In this document: positions 28,036 to 39,555 of the stretch, one piece after another
Position numbering within the stretch: the first letter of the stretch is position 1
How the letters are laid out: each line of letters starts with the position of its first letter
Origin: Globodera rostochiensis
Lineage: Eukaryota; Nematoda; Chromadorea; Rhabditida; Heteroderidae
Length of the DNA: 64,000 bases
Direction of reading: 5' to 3'
NCBI GenBank assembly: GCA_018350325.1
Contig: JAEVLN010000020.1
Coordinates: forward strand, 899,796-963,795
The notes under the pieces: generated by a model
Database searches by the model: none
The model's input: only the letters and a program-made list of their open reading frames with translations
What the model was told of the DNA's origin: nothing
Position numbers and translations under genes: made by a program

Positions 28036-28333
28036 GAATTCAATTTCTCGGATTCCGAACTGCTCAGTATGATGGCTGTGCTGCAGGTCGGACCAAAAGT
28101 GGACGCGAAGGGGTTGAGAAATGCGTTTTTTATGGTTTCTACAATTTTTGATTTGTATGACTCAATCCGGAATTGTCCCACAAAATTTAGCATATCAAAG
28201 AGCACCACTCGGACAAGGGTGGCACTGTTCAAAAATCTCAGGTTTTCTTTTTTAAATTTGTTGGAGTTTTGGGTTTCTTTCCCAGTAACGCACATGTTCC
28301 CGTCGAAGTGTTAAATGCTCATTTAAAATCTTG
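28036..28333 (+). CDS. Two exons of uncertain ownership
   Basis: Exon 28036-28241 (EFNFSDSELLSMMAVLQVGP... to LFKNL) and exon 28286-28333 (NAHVPVEVLNAHLKSW) join in phase. Composition is clearly protein-like. They can splice in phase from the 26607-26952 exon of the upstream gene, or may belong to a separate gene. A further open stretch at about 28432-28551 (LDKIILVAKLYNCGQNLFKC) lacks an AG acceptor in front of it. The family is not recognised. Confidence 0.4.
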
Positions 28334-28631
28334 GTACCTTCCTGTTATATGACCCCCTCCCCAACTATAAATTACATGGGCCAATTCGATCCTCTCAACA
28401 CGAAGCTGACAATATTTTTCACATTTAACACTTTCCCAATGTGCTTGACAAAATTATTTTGGTGGCTAAGTTGTATAATTGTGGCCAAAATTTATTCAAA
28501 TGCATTGTCACCGCGTCGTTACATCTTCACGCCAAGAAATCCGCATAAATAGGGCCATTTTTTGATGATTGTTTCGTGTTTACGGGCAAAAAAAACGGAT
28601 TGTCGACTTCGACTTGTCCTTGAATTAAGGA

Positions 28632-31600
28632 GATTACACGCGCTTATCGCGTTCTCAAGCAGTACATCGATGCGTCGGTGCTCCTTCCAGGCTCTCGAAC
28701 CGAAAGCAAATTCAATGGCTCGAAAGCGGGCCCGTCGTCGTCACGGAGTGGATGTCGTCCAACCTCTCAAGGGGCACAAGGCCCTTCGGACGAATTTGAG
28801 GATTTCGGCGATTTTGAGGTTGTTAGGGTAACTTTTCTTTCTTATCCCTCCGTCTTAGTGTTTTGAAGCAATTTCTTAATAGCAATTGTTTAAAATTTTA
28901 ATGTTATTAAAAAAGGTGTTTCTTCTGGCTTCGGGGTCGTAAATTCAAGTCTAACTTCATTTCGAACCACGGACTCAAATTCGAACAATTTCTAATTCAT
29001 TTTTTTCAAAAAAAAATTGGTTTTTTTGTAACAAAATCTCAAATGCATAATCTTCGCTTTTTCATTATCTGATGCATTTTGAATTTTTTTAAACCTATTT
29101 TAATTCCCCATCTCATTGTTACACTCTTTTTAAGGATGTTGGTGGAAAGCGAAGACGGAGACGCGGCACCGACCAACAACGGGATGGACACAACGCGCAA
29201 CCGAACGGGGACGAGAGATCATCCGGTACGACGAATGGGACCAGTGCGGGGGTGCCGGGCTCATCGCGAAAGTTCATCAACAACTACACATATGAACCTG
29301 ACGACTTCAGCACGTACAACGACCCGATGGATAAGAAGGACCGGCAAAAGGATGGCATAAGGAAGTACGACAACTAAATATTGTAAATATATGTTTAGAA
29401 AATCAAAATAACGAAGGCAACTAATTTTTCTGCTTGCTTCAACGCATAACTCCACATTCAGGTTGCGCGGCGGTTTGCTCCTCTACAAGGACTTTCAGAG
29501 GGGCCAAACACTGCCTTCGGAGTTTCAAGAAATGGGCACCGTCTACTCCGAGGACGACCTCGTGGACGACCCGATCTTTGAGCCGATTCTTTCGAAATTG
29601 CAAATTCCCACCGCCAACTCTAGTTCTATGCATGCGTTTGTTGAAAAGCTGCGGACCTTTGTGTTCATCTGTTGGGCTTTTGACGGGGTGTGACACGTAG
29701 AACGGAGTTTTGCTTAATATTTCTGACTTTAGGGTGCTTCGCAAGATGCGCGCATTGTGCTTCAAAATGCGAAGCTTAACCAAATTTCAGAGGATGATGA
29801 CGCTCTCTACGAAGTTGGTTGTGTTTGGTTCCTTCCAGTATAGAGAGTGGGTTCTGCAACGTTCGAATTTTTTGTTGTCTTTTCTGTTATTAAACTTTAG
29901 TGGATCGTTTAGTGCTTCTAATACGGAAGAGGATTAGTTCCAATTTTGTTTCCCAGATAAAAGTGCCATCAAAGAGCTTTGATGAGGAGCTGCTGACCTC
30001 GGGTTTACATGTTGAGGTCCGTGTTCCCTCTGATGCCCGGCAGTGCGCATCGGTATAATTTAATTTTTAAAAATCGGCTTTTTTGACTCCTCTCTGATTC
30101 ACCGAACAAAACGATTTTTGCATTTTTGTTTGGTTTACGAAGAGAGGGAAATAAATGAAAAGCTGCGAGGGTATCTGCTCGGCACTTTGCTATACGGACA
30201 GTGCCGAGGTCGCCCCTCGAGTACATTCACTAAAAAAACCAATTATTACTTAAAACAAATTGTAATTAAGGCGGTGATCGAGAAAGTGAAGTTGGACACG
30301 CATTCCATCATCGTCTTTTTCGTCGATCCCCTCAGACTTGGACGGGTGCTCAACGCGAGCAAGCAGGTTAACTTGGAATTTTAACTAGCAAATTCAATCG
30401 ATGACCAAAATTTATTGTTAAGGTTAATGTGGCCATCAATTGCTCTGCGTTTGTCTACAGGTCGCAGCTTCGCTCTATCGAGTACATGGAGAATGCAAAG
30501 CATGGCAGGGACATGGCGCAACTTGTTTTCCCGAAACTCACATTTAGCGAGGCACGGGAGAAATCATTTATTTGTTTAAATCGAAAATTCTTTTAGAGTT
30601 TTGAACAATTTGAACAAAAAAGGGCTCGGGAACTCAATGAGATGACATTTCGTGATGACCAGAGTCATAATTATAATGCCGAGCAGGTAATTACGCGAAA
30701 AAAGGTGGGGAGTTAAAATACATTTCAGAAAAATGCAATTTATTCGATCGTGTCTAAAGCGCATAATCCGTGGCCCTTCATCCTTTTTGGCCCTCCTGGT
30801 CAGTTTTTTTAAACTTCTAACTTTTGCCAACTTTTGGTCTGATGTGTATTAATTAATGCAAAACATTCGTATTATTATTATTAGTCAAGATTGTGTCTTA
30901 CAATAATAGGCCGAATTTTCCGCACAGGCACCGGCAAAACGATCACACTCATCGAATCCATTCGCCATTTGGTGCTCCAATCCCCTCAGAATCGCATTTT
31001 GGTGTGCACTCCGTCCAAAATGGCTGCCGACAATTTCGCCGACGCGTTGTTGGACCACAACTTTTTGGAGCCAAAATACGCATTCCGAATGCACAGTCTT
31101 TGTGAGTATTTAGTTAGAAGAAGAATGGCGTCTGGGCCTCAACATTAAAAGAGAATATTCTGCAATTTTCTTTGTTATAGTAGAAACCTTTTATTTTTCT
31201 CTCACAATCGCTCTTTTTTCTTGTACACTTAATGCTTGCAAAAGGCTTTTTAATGTTTTTTTTTTAATTTAGCGACAATGGCATTCAATCGTAACAAAAA
31301 ATTGGACTCCATTTCCTATTTGGCGTAAGTTCTTTGAACGCGAGATTAGTTTCAAATGGACGCACACTCTTCAGAAAGGAGGCCAAAAATCGTTTTTTTG
31401 GCATCCCGGATCGCCATAATCTGAAAATGTTTCGAGTGATCATCTCCACCCTTTCCACTGCTTCCTATTTGATCTCGGCCGGCGGACTGCGCGGCTTCTT
31501 CACGCATGTAATTGTGGACGAGGCCAGTCAGGCGACAGAGGCAGACAATTGGATTCCCATCGGTTTGTATCAAATTTTTAACTTTTTATTTTCTTTTGAA

Positions 31601-33218
31601 TTGGTTTTGTTTAGGAGGTCTGGTTGGGCCTCAAACATCGGTCGTGTTGGCTGGCGATCCGAAACAGCTTGGTCCAGTAGTCCGTCCCGAAAACCTCAAA
31701 TGGTTTGGCTTTGACAGTTCGATGATGAAGGTAAAGAATGACCTTTTGAGCTTATTCCACTTTAGATGTAATTTCAAACTTATAGGATTTTCCTTTAATA
31801 ATTACTAACATTTAGCGGATTATGTACGGCGAAGAGTATTCACAGGCTGACGAGTGGGTTTTTCCGTGTTTAATCCGTTCTTGCAAGGCTAAGTTTGGAG
31901 ATTTAGTCGTGTTTTTGTGACACTCAAACAGACATATCGTTCTCATTACGCTATTTTGCGTCCGTGCTCCTACCTCTTCTACGACAACATTCTCCAGGTT
32001 GACGACGGGCAGGGAGAATTTCACAAACTGACCGAATGGAGTGGACTTCCGACAAAGGTGGTGGCCCGGGGAGGGGAGAGTGGAAAATATATGTACTCAA
32101 TTCGTATTTTATGGTGAATAGATTGATCTTTTTGATTTAAAAAAAATGCCAAGTTTTACGAGAAAGTCAAGACTTATGTCTTCAGTAGAGATTGGTCACT
32201 TTTGAGAAGTGTAATTCAGAACTTTTGCAGGGCTTTCCCGTCATTTTTCATTCTTCCCGAGGCAGCAAGGACGAGCAGGGCCTCAACAAGTCTCATCAGA
32301 ATCAGTTCGAAGCCGATTTGGTGCGGCAGTACGTCGAGAGGATACTCGAAGAGACAAATACCAACGAAAAATCCATCGGGGTGATCTCTCCGTACAGAAA
32401 TCAGGTGGGAAAGAGGGAGGGAAGAGGTGGGAATTAACGATCAGATTGTAGAAATTTGGTTGTCGATTGTAGATGATGAAACTGCGCCACATGATGGGCT
32501 GTTATCCTGGCGTAACAGTTGATTCGGTGGAAGGGTTTCAGGTATTTTGGTTCAATTTTGTGGTTAGGGGTCCACTTGCCTTGGAACTGACTTAACAAAT
32601 CATAGTCAAAATTGTTTTGTGGCCTTCTTGGCTCAGTTGGATTAGCGACGTTCTGCCGGGTTCAACTCCCATCCAATTGCATTGGTTTGTGCATTAATTA
32701 GCGCCTGGAATGAATGAAAAAGCTTAAAGTGCGATGATGCGAAGGAAAATAATCTGTCAATCCTCTGAGTTGCAATGATTGAAAAGTCCAATAATGCCTT
32801 CTGAGCACGGGTTCGATTTTTTGAACTTTTGCTATTTAAATACAAAAAAAAAAAATCAGAAAATAATGATCAAATAAAATTTAGGGTTCCGAGCGTGAAG
32901 TGATAATCATTTCGACAGTCCGTCAAATGGATATCGGCTTTTTGCGCTGTGATTTGGTTGTTTATTGCCAAATACTTTGTTTTTATTTACAAATTTAAGC
33001 GACTGAACACATCGATTAGTCGTGCCAAATATTTGCTGATTGTGATCGGAAACGAGGAGCTGCTTTCACAGCATATCACGTGGAAAAAGTAGAGGAACCG
33101 ATCATTATTTTGTCTTCAATTTCGTTAAACTCACAGATTCGTCTATTACTGCCGCTTCCATGGCGGCTTTCTGAACCGCGATGGTGAGAAGTTGGAACAG
33201 ATTGAGAACAATTGCTGA
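28632..33218 (+). CDS. MOV10/Armitage-family superfamily 1 RNA helicase
   Basis: The C-terminal exons from 29462 to 33218 are solid, including 30729-30798, 30928-31101, 31375-31562, 31615-31730, 31907-32057, 32231-32404, 32473-32541 and 33137-33218. Helicase motifs in order: GPPGTGKT (split by an intron), VDEASQ, VLAGDPKQLGP, TYRSH, GVISPYRNQ, VDSVEGFQG and SISRAKYLLIVIGN, the SF1B order of MOV10, Armitage and nematode ERI-6/7-like helicases, which act in small-RNA pathways. Exons at about 28632-28827 and 29137-29350 encode Ser/Gly/Arg-rich disordered sequence with DEFEDFGDFE and probably form the N-terminus, but the true start was not found. The 30552-30596 intron uses a GC donor. The intron 32542-32884 holds a tRNA-like sequence. 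Confidence 0.8.
32618..32680 (+). pseudogene. Truncated tRNA-like sequence (tRNA pseudogene or SINE head)
   Basis: The intron contains TGGCTCAGTTGG (A-box like, 32629-32640) and GGGTTCAACTCCC (B-box like, 32658-32670). The gap between the boxes is too short for an intact anticodon arm, and the ends do not pair as an acceptor stem. It looks like a decayed tRNA or a tRNA-derived SINE. Confidence 0.5.
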
Positions 33219-34748
33219 AGCCCGGCCATGCCAACGTATTTTCTCACTTCATTTTGGGTTTTGTTAGCCAAACCTTTGTTCTGTTTGATGCTCAACGATA
33301 ATTGCAACGGCACTTTCATATTTATTTTTATTTTCCGTTCGGATATGCGAGGAGAAACATTCGATACATTACCCATTATTATTGTCGCTGAATTTATATT
33401 ATTTTTTGCACATTTCTACTTTACGTATTCTTGTTGAAATTTGATTTGAATTGAATTGTATTCAACGTACGTCCAGCGATGTGTTTCCGCGATTTTTGGG
33501 AAAAATGGAGTTTTAAAAATGCCTTTTATGATGGCATCTCCGGTGTGAAATGTTGACAATAAGATTCAATCTCATCAGTACGGGATGTTTTATTAATTAT
33601 TAATCGAGTCACCAACACTTTCTTTCAACTGTCCAGCGTAACCCGCCGTATTCCGTGTTTCGAGGCACCAATCAAATCATTAAATAAAATTTATCTATCG
33701 GTGAGATGTCAAAACGTATAAATTGTAACATTGAAATGTGATCGACGGACAAATGTGTTTATTCTCTGTGAGATGAGGATATAAATACGAACATTTATTT
33801 GAATTTGGGCAATTTATGGAAGAAATAATGAAAATGATTCGTGCGAAGGGTTCGGGGTGGGATTGTACCAGTTTTGAAAGAAAGTCGAGAAGAATACGGG
33901 AATTGTGGGGAGGGGGGAGGGAATCTGTGGGAATTTGTGCCGGTTCCTAAAGAGTTGGAAATAAATAATTAGGGGATTTGAATTTCCGAATTTTGTTAAT
34001 TTTGCACGCCCCGGGGGGGGGGAATGCAAAAAAAAGAACTTCGCGAATTCGGAAACGCAAAAAATACAATGAAAAAGTGTTGAAAGAGCGCAATTATGCG
34101 GACGCGGCTGGCGGGCGAGAAAACGAAATGCATAAATGGACAGAGAACGAAAGGGCGCCGGAGGGCATTTAGCGTTTTGGAATTTGCCGCAGGGGAGGCA
34201 CTACGAAGTCGTGTGATTTTATGGTAAGGAACGACTTGAGTGCGCCCCCTCAAGGGATTAAAACAAAAAACATTTTATTTAAAAAAGCTCGAATTTGAGG
34301 TTGGTTGAACCGAAACAGCCCCCCGCCCCGTCACTTTCCCCCCGTTTTTAGGACGCCATAACCTTTTTTAGCCGACTACGGCAGCTTATTCATTTTCTGA
34401 AACAAAACATTTAACTTTCGCTTGGTCACAGCTTTACAGACTGAAGCTTTCGATGCAACACTTTTACATCATTTGGTAGAAAAAAGAATGTGCGCCCTAA
34501 ACAAATTCGGGGGGGGGGCAGGGGGGGGGGTAAAGGAAAGGAAAGTGCCACCGGCCCGGGCACCACCCGTCAGGTGCAAAGCTGGCATTTTTCGAGTGGA
34601 TCACTTACATAAAGCATAAACCCCTTTTTTGAACCGAATTTTCTAAACGCTCTCTCTGAAACTTTGAGCAGACAAAATCCCAGCCTTTTGATTTGGTAAT
34701 TTGAGGCAAACAATACGGTAAATGATTGTCGGTCTGAGATACTGTAAC
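33219..34748. other. Intergenic stretch between the helicase and SoxC gene
   Basis: Contains the helicase 3' flank and the SoxC 3' flank (the genes converge). A short plus-strand open stretch at 34050-34170 has hydrophilic coding-like composition but no partner. Poly-G tracts lie at 34012-34021 and 34509-34530. No confident gene. Confidence 0.45.
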
Positions 34749-37700
34749 TCAATGGTTCTCCAGACTTCGTTGCTGCAGGGAGTGCCTTTGCTGTTGGCCC
34801 AATGACTGGGACCATTCCGCCGCCGCCGCAGGCCAACATTGTTCGTCCACCAAATAATAGCCACTACTAAATTTTAGGTATAAATTAAATTATCTAATAA
34901 GGCATTTACCCAAGTGCCATCACTTGGGAGTCGAAGTGTTGCTGTTGTGAGTGCTGGAGGGCGTCCCCGGAGGGCACCGCCAAAGGCAAAGAGCTGACCC
35001 CGGCCAATTTCCGATGCTGTTCAAATTGACTTAAAGGAACCGAGTTAAAAGAGCAGCAAATTCTACGAATGCCACCTAATCTGCTGTTGTTGTTGCTGTT
35101 GAGTCCTGTAGGGCGACTGTTCCGGCACAGACGGCCCCGGGGGGTGGGCATTTGACTGAGCGGACGACGAATGGTAGCCGGAGGAGGAGAGAGTGGAACC
35201 GCTGGACATGCACCGCAATTCGTCCTTCTCGGGGAGTTTGATCAATCGAAAGTTTGGACTGATTGGACTACCTGATCTAATGTTGCCGATGCCGTCCCAG
35301 TCGACGCGTGATGCTGCATTTCCGCCCGATGTGTCGCGGATGAAGCGGCGCCGGTGACTGTCGCGGAAGGACACGCGCCAGCGGAGCAATGGGAAGACTG
35401 AGCCGAACCTGATAGTGAGGCGCTTTGTCAATGAATGATTCGTCATTAGACGATTTGTCAATGAATGATTCGTCATTAGACGATTTGTCAATGAATGATT
35501 CGTCATTAGACGATTTGTCAATGAATGATTCGTAATTAGATGATTTGTCAATGTAGACGATTTGCCAATGAGTTTGATTTGTCAAAATATTCGTCATTAA
35601 ATTATTTCATTGACGAAACATCGCGTAACTTTTTCTTGCGCCAAAATTTCTACAAATTTTATTCTCCGGAACAAACTTTTCTCACTGTCTCCCACTCCGC
35701 CAAAATAGAATTGTTGTTGCTGTTGCTGAACATGTTGATAATGCTGTAGTTGCTGCTGATGTTGATGTACCAACGAATCAAATCCGGGGAATTGTTGGCC
35801 GGCCGAATAGAAGCCGTTCATGGAGGAGGAGGAGGCGGCGGTGCCGGGAAAGGCCGTTTCCCCTCCGGGCTCTGTCGACTGTCGTTGCACGTGTTGAACA
35901 TCGGCTCCTCCACAAGAGGAATACAACAATTGATGATGCAGCTGAACATTTTGGGAAATGATTGGACATGTTCTCAGTTTATTTGTAAATGCCAAAAGAT
36001 TTAGGAAAATGAGGGCATGTCCTCACCTGTGCCATTTGCTGCTGCTGCTCCTGCTGGTAGGAGAGCATCTGCAGCATTTGTTGCTGATCGTAGAAGACGG
36101 ACGTTGGCGGGTTGTTGCTGGAGGAGGCGGAAGAGGACGAGGCGGAGGAGGACGAGGAGGGCACGCCGAGTTGGTGGTTGTGGTGGTGAACATGGTGTGG
36201 ATGGTGGCCATGCTGCGATGGGTGATGGTGGGCACCGACCGTCGTCAACAGTCCGTGCATCATCAACAGCGAGGAGGACTCGTCGTAGAAGCCGGACTCG
36301 GGACTGAATGATGGAAAATAAACGGAGAGATTTAAAGGGATCGGCAAGTTCAAAAAGTTCTTACGAGTGCTCCAACTCCTCGTGCAGCGTGCCGGTGCCG
36401 CCGCCCGTTTCCCCCCGTTCCATCGTTTGCTGGTACATATCGCTGATGGCACTGATCATCGGCGCATAAACGGCGGCGGGAAAGGAAGAGACGGCGCAAT
36501 CGCCGGAGGATATTGCCGGGGACAGAAAGTCGCAGCCATTCTGAATGGTTGGCCTTTTAATTTATGCGCCAATCATCCCACACCTGCTGCTGCTGTTGCT
36601 CCTGTTCCGTCTTGGAAAGCGATCCGCCCGATTTTGAGGCCATTCCGCCAAGGTGCACTTCATTTTGATCAACCTGATCAAGATTTTAGGTAAAGGTCGA
36701 GAACATAAAATTCGATACCAGCAGATTAGACCCCCCGACTAACAAACCGCTGATCAAACCCCCCGACTAACAAAGCGCTGATCAGACCCCCCGACTAACA
36801 AAGCGCTGATCAGACCCCCCCTCCGGTCACCTTTATCGAATGCCCTCCGGGGAAATGTTGTTGACCGATTAACAATTTGTCCTCCCCGCTGTTATTTTTG
36901 CTGTTGGCCTTTTTGTCGGGTCGCTGTGTATTTGTTTTGGGCGTGCATGAGACAGAGGAGGAAAAGCCGGAGGCGGAAGAGCAGCAACGGCTACTTTCGG
37001 AGGTTTAATTTCGTTATTTTATAAAAAACGGACGGACCTTTTCGGCTTCGGCGCCCCGTCCTCGGAGGGGAAATGTTTCTCCGCGGCCGAAGCAAACGAC
37101 GCCCCCGCGGGGGGCAGCGGCGCTTTTTTAACCTGAAAAGTCCCCCAAGGAGTTAAAGCAATAATTTTTGAGTGATTATTTGCCTTTTTTCGAGGCCTAT
37201 ATTTGTAATTGGGGTACTCCAGCAAGTGAAGCTGCCGCAAATCCTCCGCCTTCTGTTCAAACGGCCGCTTTTCCTCCCGCGTCATTCGTTTCCAACGCGT
37301 GCCCAACTGAAAGAATTTAATTAATTGGCCCGGTCCGATTATTTACCCCCCTTAATTAGTCCGGTCCAATCATTTACCCCACTTAATTAGTCCGTTCTGA
37401 TCATTTACCCCTCCTTAATTAGTCCGGTTCGATCATTTGCCCCCCTTAATTAGTCCGGTTCGATTATTTGCCCCCTTAATTAGTCCGGTTTGATCATTTG
37501 TCCCCCCCCCCCCTTAATTAGTCCGGTTCGATCATTTGTCCATCTTAATTAGTCCGGTTTGATCATTTGCCCCCCTTAATTAGTCCGGTCCGATCATTTG
37601 CCCCCCCCCTTAATTAGTCCGGTTCGATTATTTGCCCCCTTAATTAGTCCGGTTTGATCATTTGTCCCCCCCCCTTAATTAGTCCGGTTCGATCATTTGT

Positions 37701-38916
37701 CCATCTTAATTAGTCCGGTTTGATCATTTGCCCCCCTTAATTAGTCCGGTCCGATCATTTGCCCCCCCCCTTAATTAGTCCGGTTCGATTATTTGCCCCC
37801 TTAATTAGTCCGGTTTGATCATTTGCCCCCCTTAATTAGTCCGGTTTGATCATTTGTCCCCCCCCCCCCCTTAATTAGTCCGGTTCAATCATTTGCCCCC
37901 CTTAATTAGTCCGGTTCGATCATTTGCCCACCTTAATTAGTCCGGTCCGATCATTTGCCCCCCTTAATTAGTCCGGTCCGATCATTTACCCCTCCTTAAT
38001 TGGCCCGGTCCGATCATTTGCCCCCCACCCACTTCTTTGCTGATCTCCGCGTTGTGTTTGTCCGGCTGAACGCTGCAAATCTTAAGCCGTTCGTCCCGCG
38101 ACCACACCATAAAGGCTTAATGAATTAAAGCAATTAATGCCTAATTAAAGGAATTAAGCCGCCCGCCCGCCCGCCGACCATTCATTGGCCGTTTGATGTG
38201 AGTGCCCGACTTTTTGCATTTTGTGGCGTTTGTGTACGGTTGGAAGGGCTAAATTGTTTTATTAATTATTGTTAATTAATTTATTTGTCCACTCGCCTCG
38301 CCCTGACTCATTTGAAAGGCATTTGCGTTGGACATCAGCTGTTGCTGGTGCCCGTTTTGGTCGTCCACATTGGCGGAAAGCTAAACGCTGTTGAATTTGA
38401 ATTGGCTTTCAAAAAGACTGGACGCCCACCTGTTGGATGTGTTGCTGACCCGCCCCCACAAGCTTCATCTCTTCTTCGCTCAGTTGCCATGCGCTCGGAA
38501 AGAACATTTGGTGGGGCTGATAGAGCTGTTCAACGACGGCACATTGCCGCTGATGGACGGAGGTGGCCAAACTGAAATTGAATTATTCGAGTTAATTGCA
38601 CTAAATTTGAATGAAATCTAAGCATTCTTTGATCAAAAAGCACCCATTTTCCCCGAAGGGTCCGTTGCCGAAGAATGCCATCTCCGCCGGCGACGTCGCC
38701 GCCAAATCCTCCGGCTGCTCGCATTTCATTAATTCTGCAGAGATTCATCGGTTTCAAAATGTATTTGGGCGGGGGGCTTGGCCCACCTTCACAAGCTTTG
38801 TTATCCGTCAACACGGACATGGACAGCATCCCCTCGGGGGACACCAACGAAGACGAGTCGGACAAGTTCAGCAAGGCAGCGTTGCCCGAGGCAATGTCCG
38901 GGGTCCCCGCATTCAT
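34749..38916 (-). CDS. sem-2: SoxC-type HMG-box transcription factor
   Basis: Exons include 38787-38916, 38644-38734, 38430-38571, 38297-38380, 38179-38248, 38033-38115, 37184-37306 and 37020s-37132, then about seven more to the stop at 34749. The HMG box is spread over three exons: [28 protein letters not shown]...[24 protein letters not shown] to [11 protein letters not shown]. The lead-in [15 protein letters not shown] and RPRKKVKK tail fit SoxC (SOX4/11, C. elegans SEM-2). SoxC factors bind the minor groove at ACAAT sites and direct cell fate. The long C-terminal part is Gln/His/Ser-rich and ends SLENH-stop. Two introns (38249-38296, 37133-37183) are GC-AG. Three introns hold different minisatellites. 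Group assignment rests on signature residues. Confidence 0.88.
35424..35592. repeat. 30-bp minisatellite in a SoxC intron
   Basis: The unit gatttgtcaatgaatgattc plus gtcattagac repeats about four to five times, the last copies decayed. It lies in the intron between the exon ending near 35700 and the one starting near 35416. Confidence 0.9.
36722..36825. repeat. 28-29-bp minisatellite in a SoxC intron
   Basis: The unit agaccccccgactaacaaag plus cgctgatc occurs about three and a half times, in the intron after the exon ending SIK. Confidence 0.9.
37314..38028. repeat. Minisatellite filling the intron that splits the HMG box
   Basis: More than twenty copies of a roughly 30-bp unit (ttaattagtccggttcgatc plus atttgcccccc) with variable C-run length. 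They occupy nearly the whole 726-bp intron (37307-38032) between HMG-box exons. Five consecutive units form a higher-order block of about 150 bp that is duplicated (starting near 37462 and 37612). Confidence 0.95.
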
Positions 38917-39340
38917 TCACCCGGAGGGAACTTTTTGATTTTAATCCAAAGAAAGTGCCGACAAATAATTCGAATAGTAAAAGTGAGGCGGCCGAGACAA
39001 TTCTCAAAATGAATTGAAAAACTAAAAAAGGCGAAATGATTAAATAACAAAGTTTCGTCGTTTATTGTCGAAAAGGCGCCGTTTAATTCAATAACCCCCT
39101 GGGGGGAATTTGCTTCCGGCGAATATTTGAATTTAATTGGAGGGATTGGGTGGGCGATGGAACGGCGACCCGTCGTTAAACAAACGTGTCGAGAATCTCG
39201 AGGACTTCGGGGAACGTCCCCGAGAAATCCATCCCCGAGACAATCACCCATGAGAAAGCAATCGACTCGCCGCATGACTCGCATTAGCCCAGAGAATGTT
39301 CTCTCGCGCATCGTCTTGGCCAATTCGGGGCAGTCCCAGT
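38917..39340. other. SoxC upstream region
   Basis: Expected promoter and 5' leader of SoxC. No TATA box or other firm element recognised. No gene seen. Confidence 0.4.
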
Positions 39341-39344
39341 CAAG

Positions 39345-39555
39345 CGGATGATCGGGGACGGGGACAGTCCCCGCACCCGATCGAACGGATTCGGGGACAG
39401 ACCCCGCACAAAACCAAAGAAGGTCCAGGACGGGGAAAGTTCCCGCACCCAATCCAACGGATCATCGGGGACGGGGACGGGGACAATCCCCGCTTCCAAT
39501 CCAACGGATCATCGGGGACGGGGACGGGAACAATCCCCGCTTCCAATTCAACGGC
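39345..39555. repeat. GC-rich repeat with ggggacgggga units
   Basis: Units of about 47 bp (ggatcatcggggacggggac, then aatccccgcttccaatccaac) repeat about four times with degeneracy. Self-complementary ggggac...gtcccc segments could fold. ORFs across it are artefacts. Confidence 0.85.

Noticed and set aside
35750..36311. Long plus-strand ORFs rich in Val, Gly and Arg
   Set aside because: Antisense shadows of the Gln/His/Ser-rich SoxC exons.
37314..38028. Regularly spaced repeat resembling a CRISPR array
   Set aside because: Units are contiguous with no unique spacers, the genome is eukaryotic, and the array lies in a Sox intron.
38913..39552. ORFs with GAGTVPVPDHP-like repeats
   Set aside because: They come from the ggggacgggg repeat and have no support as a gene.
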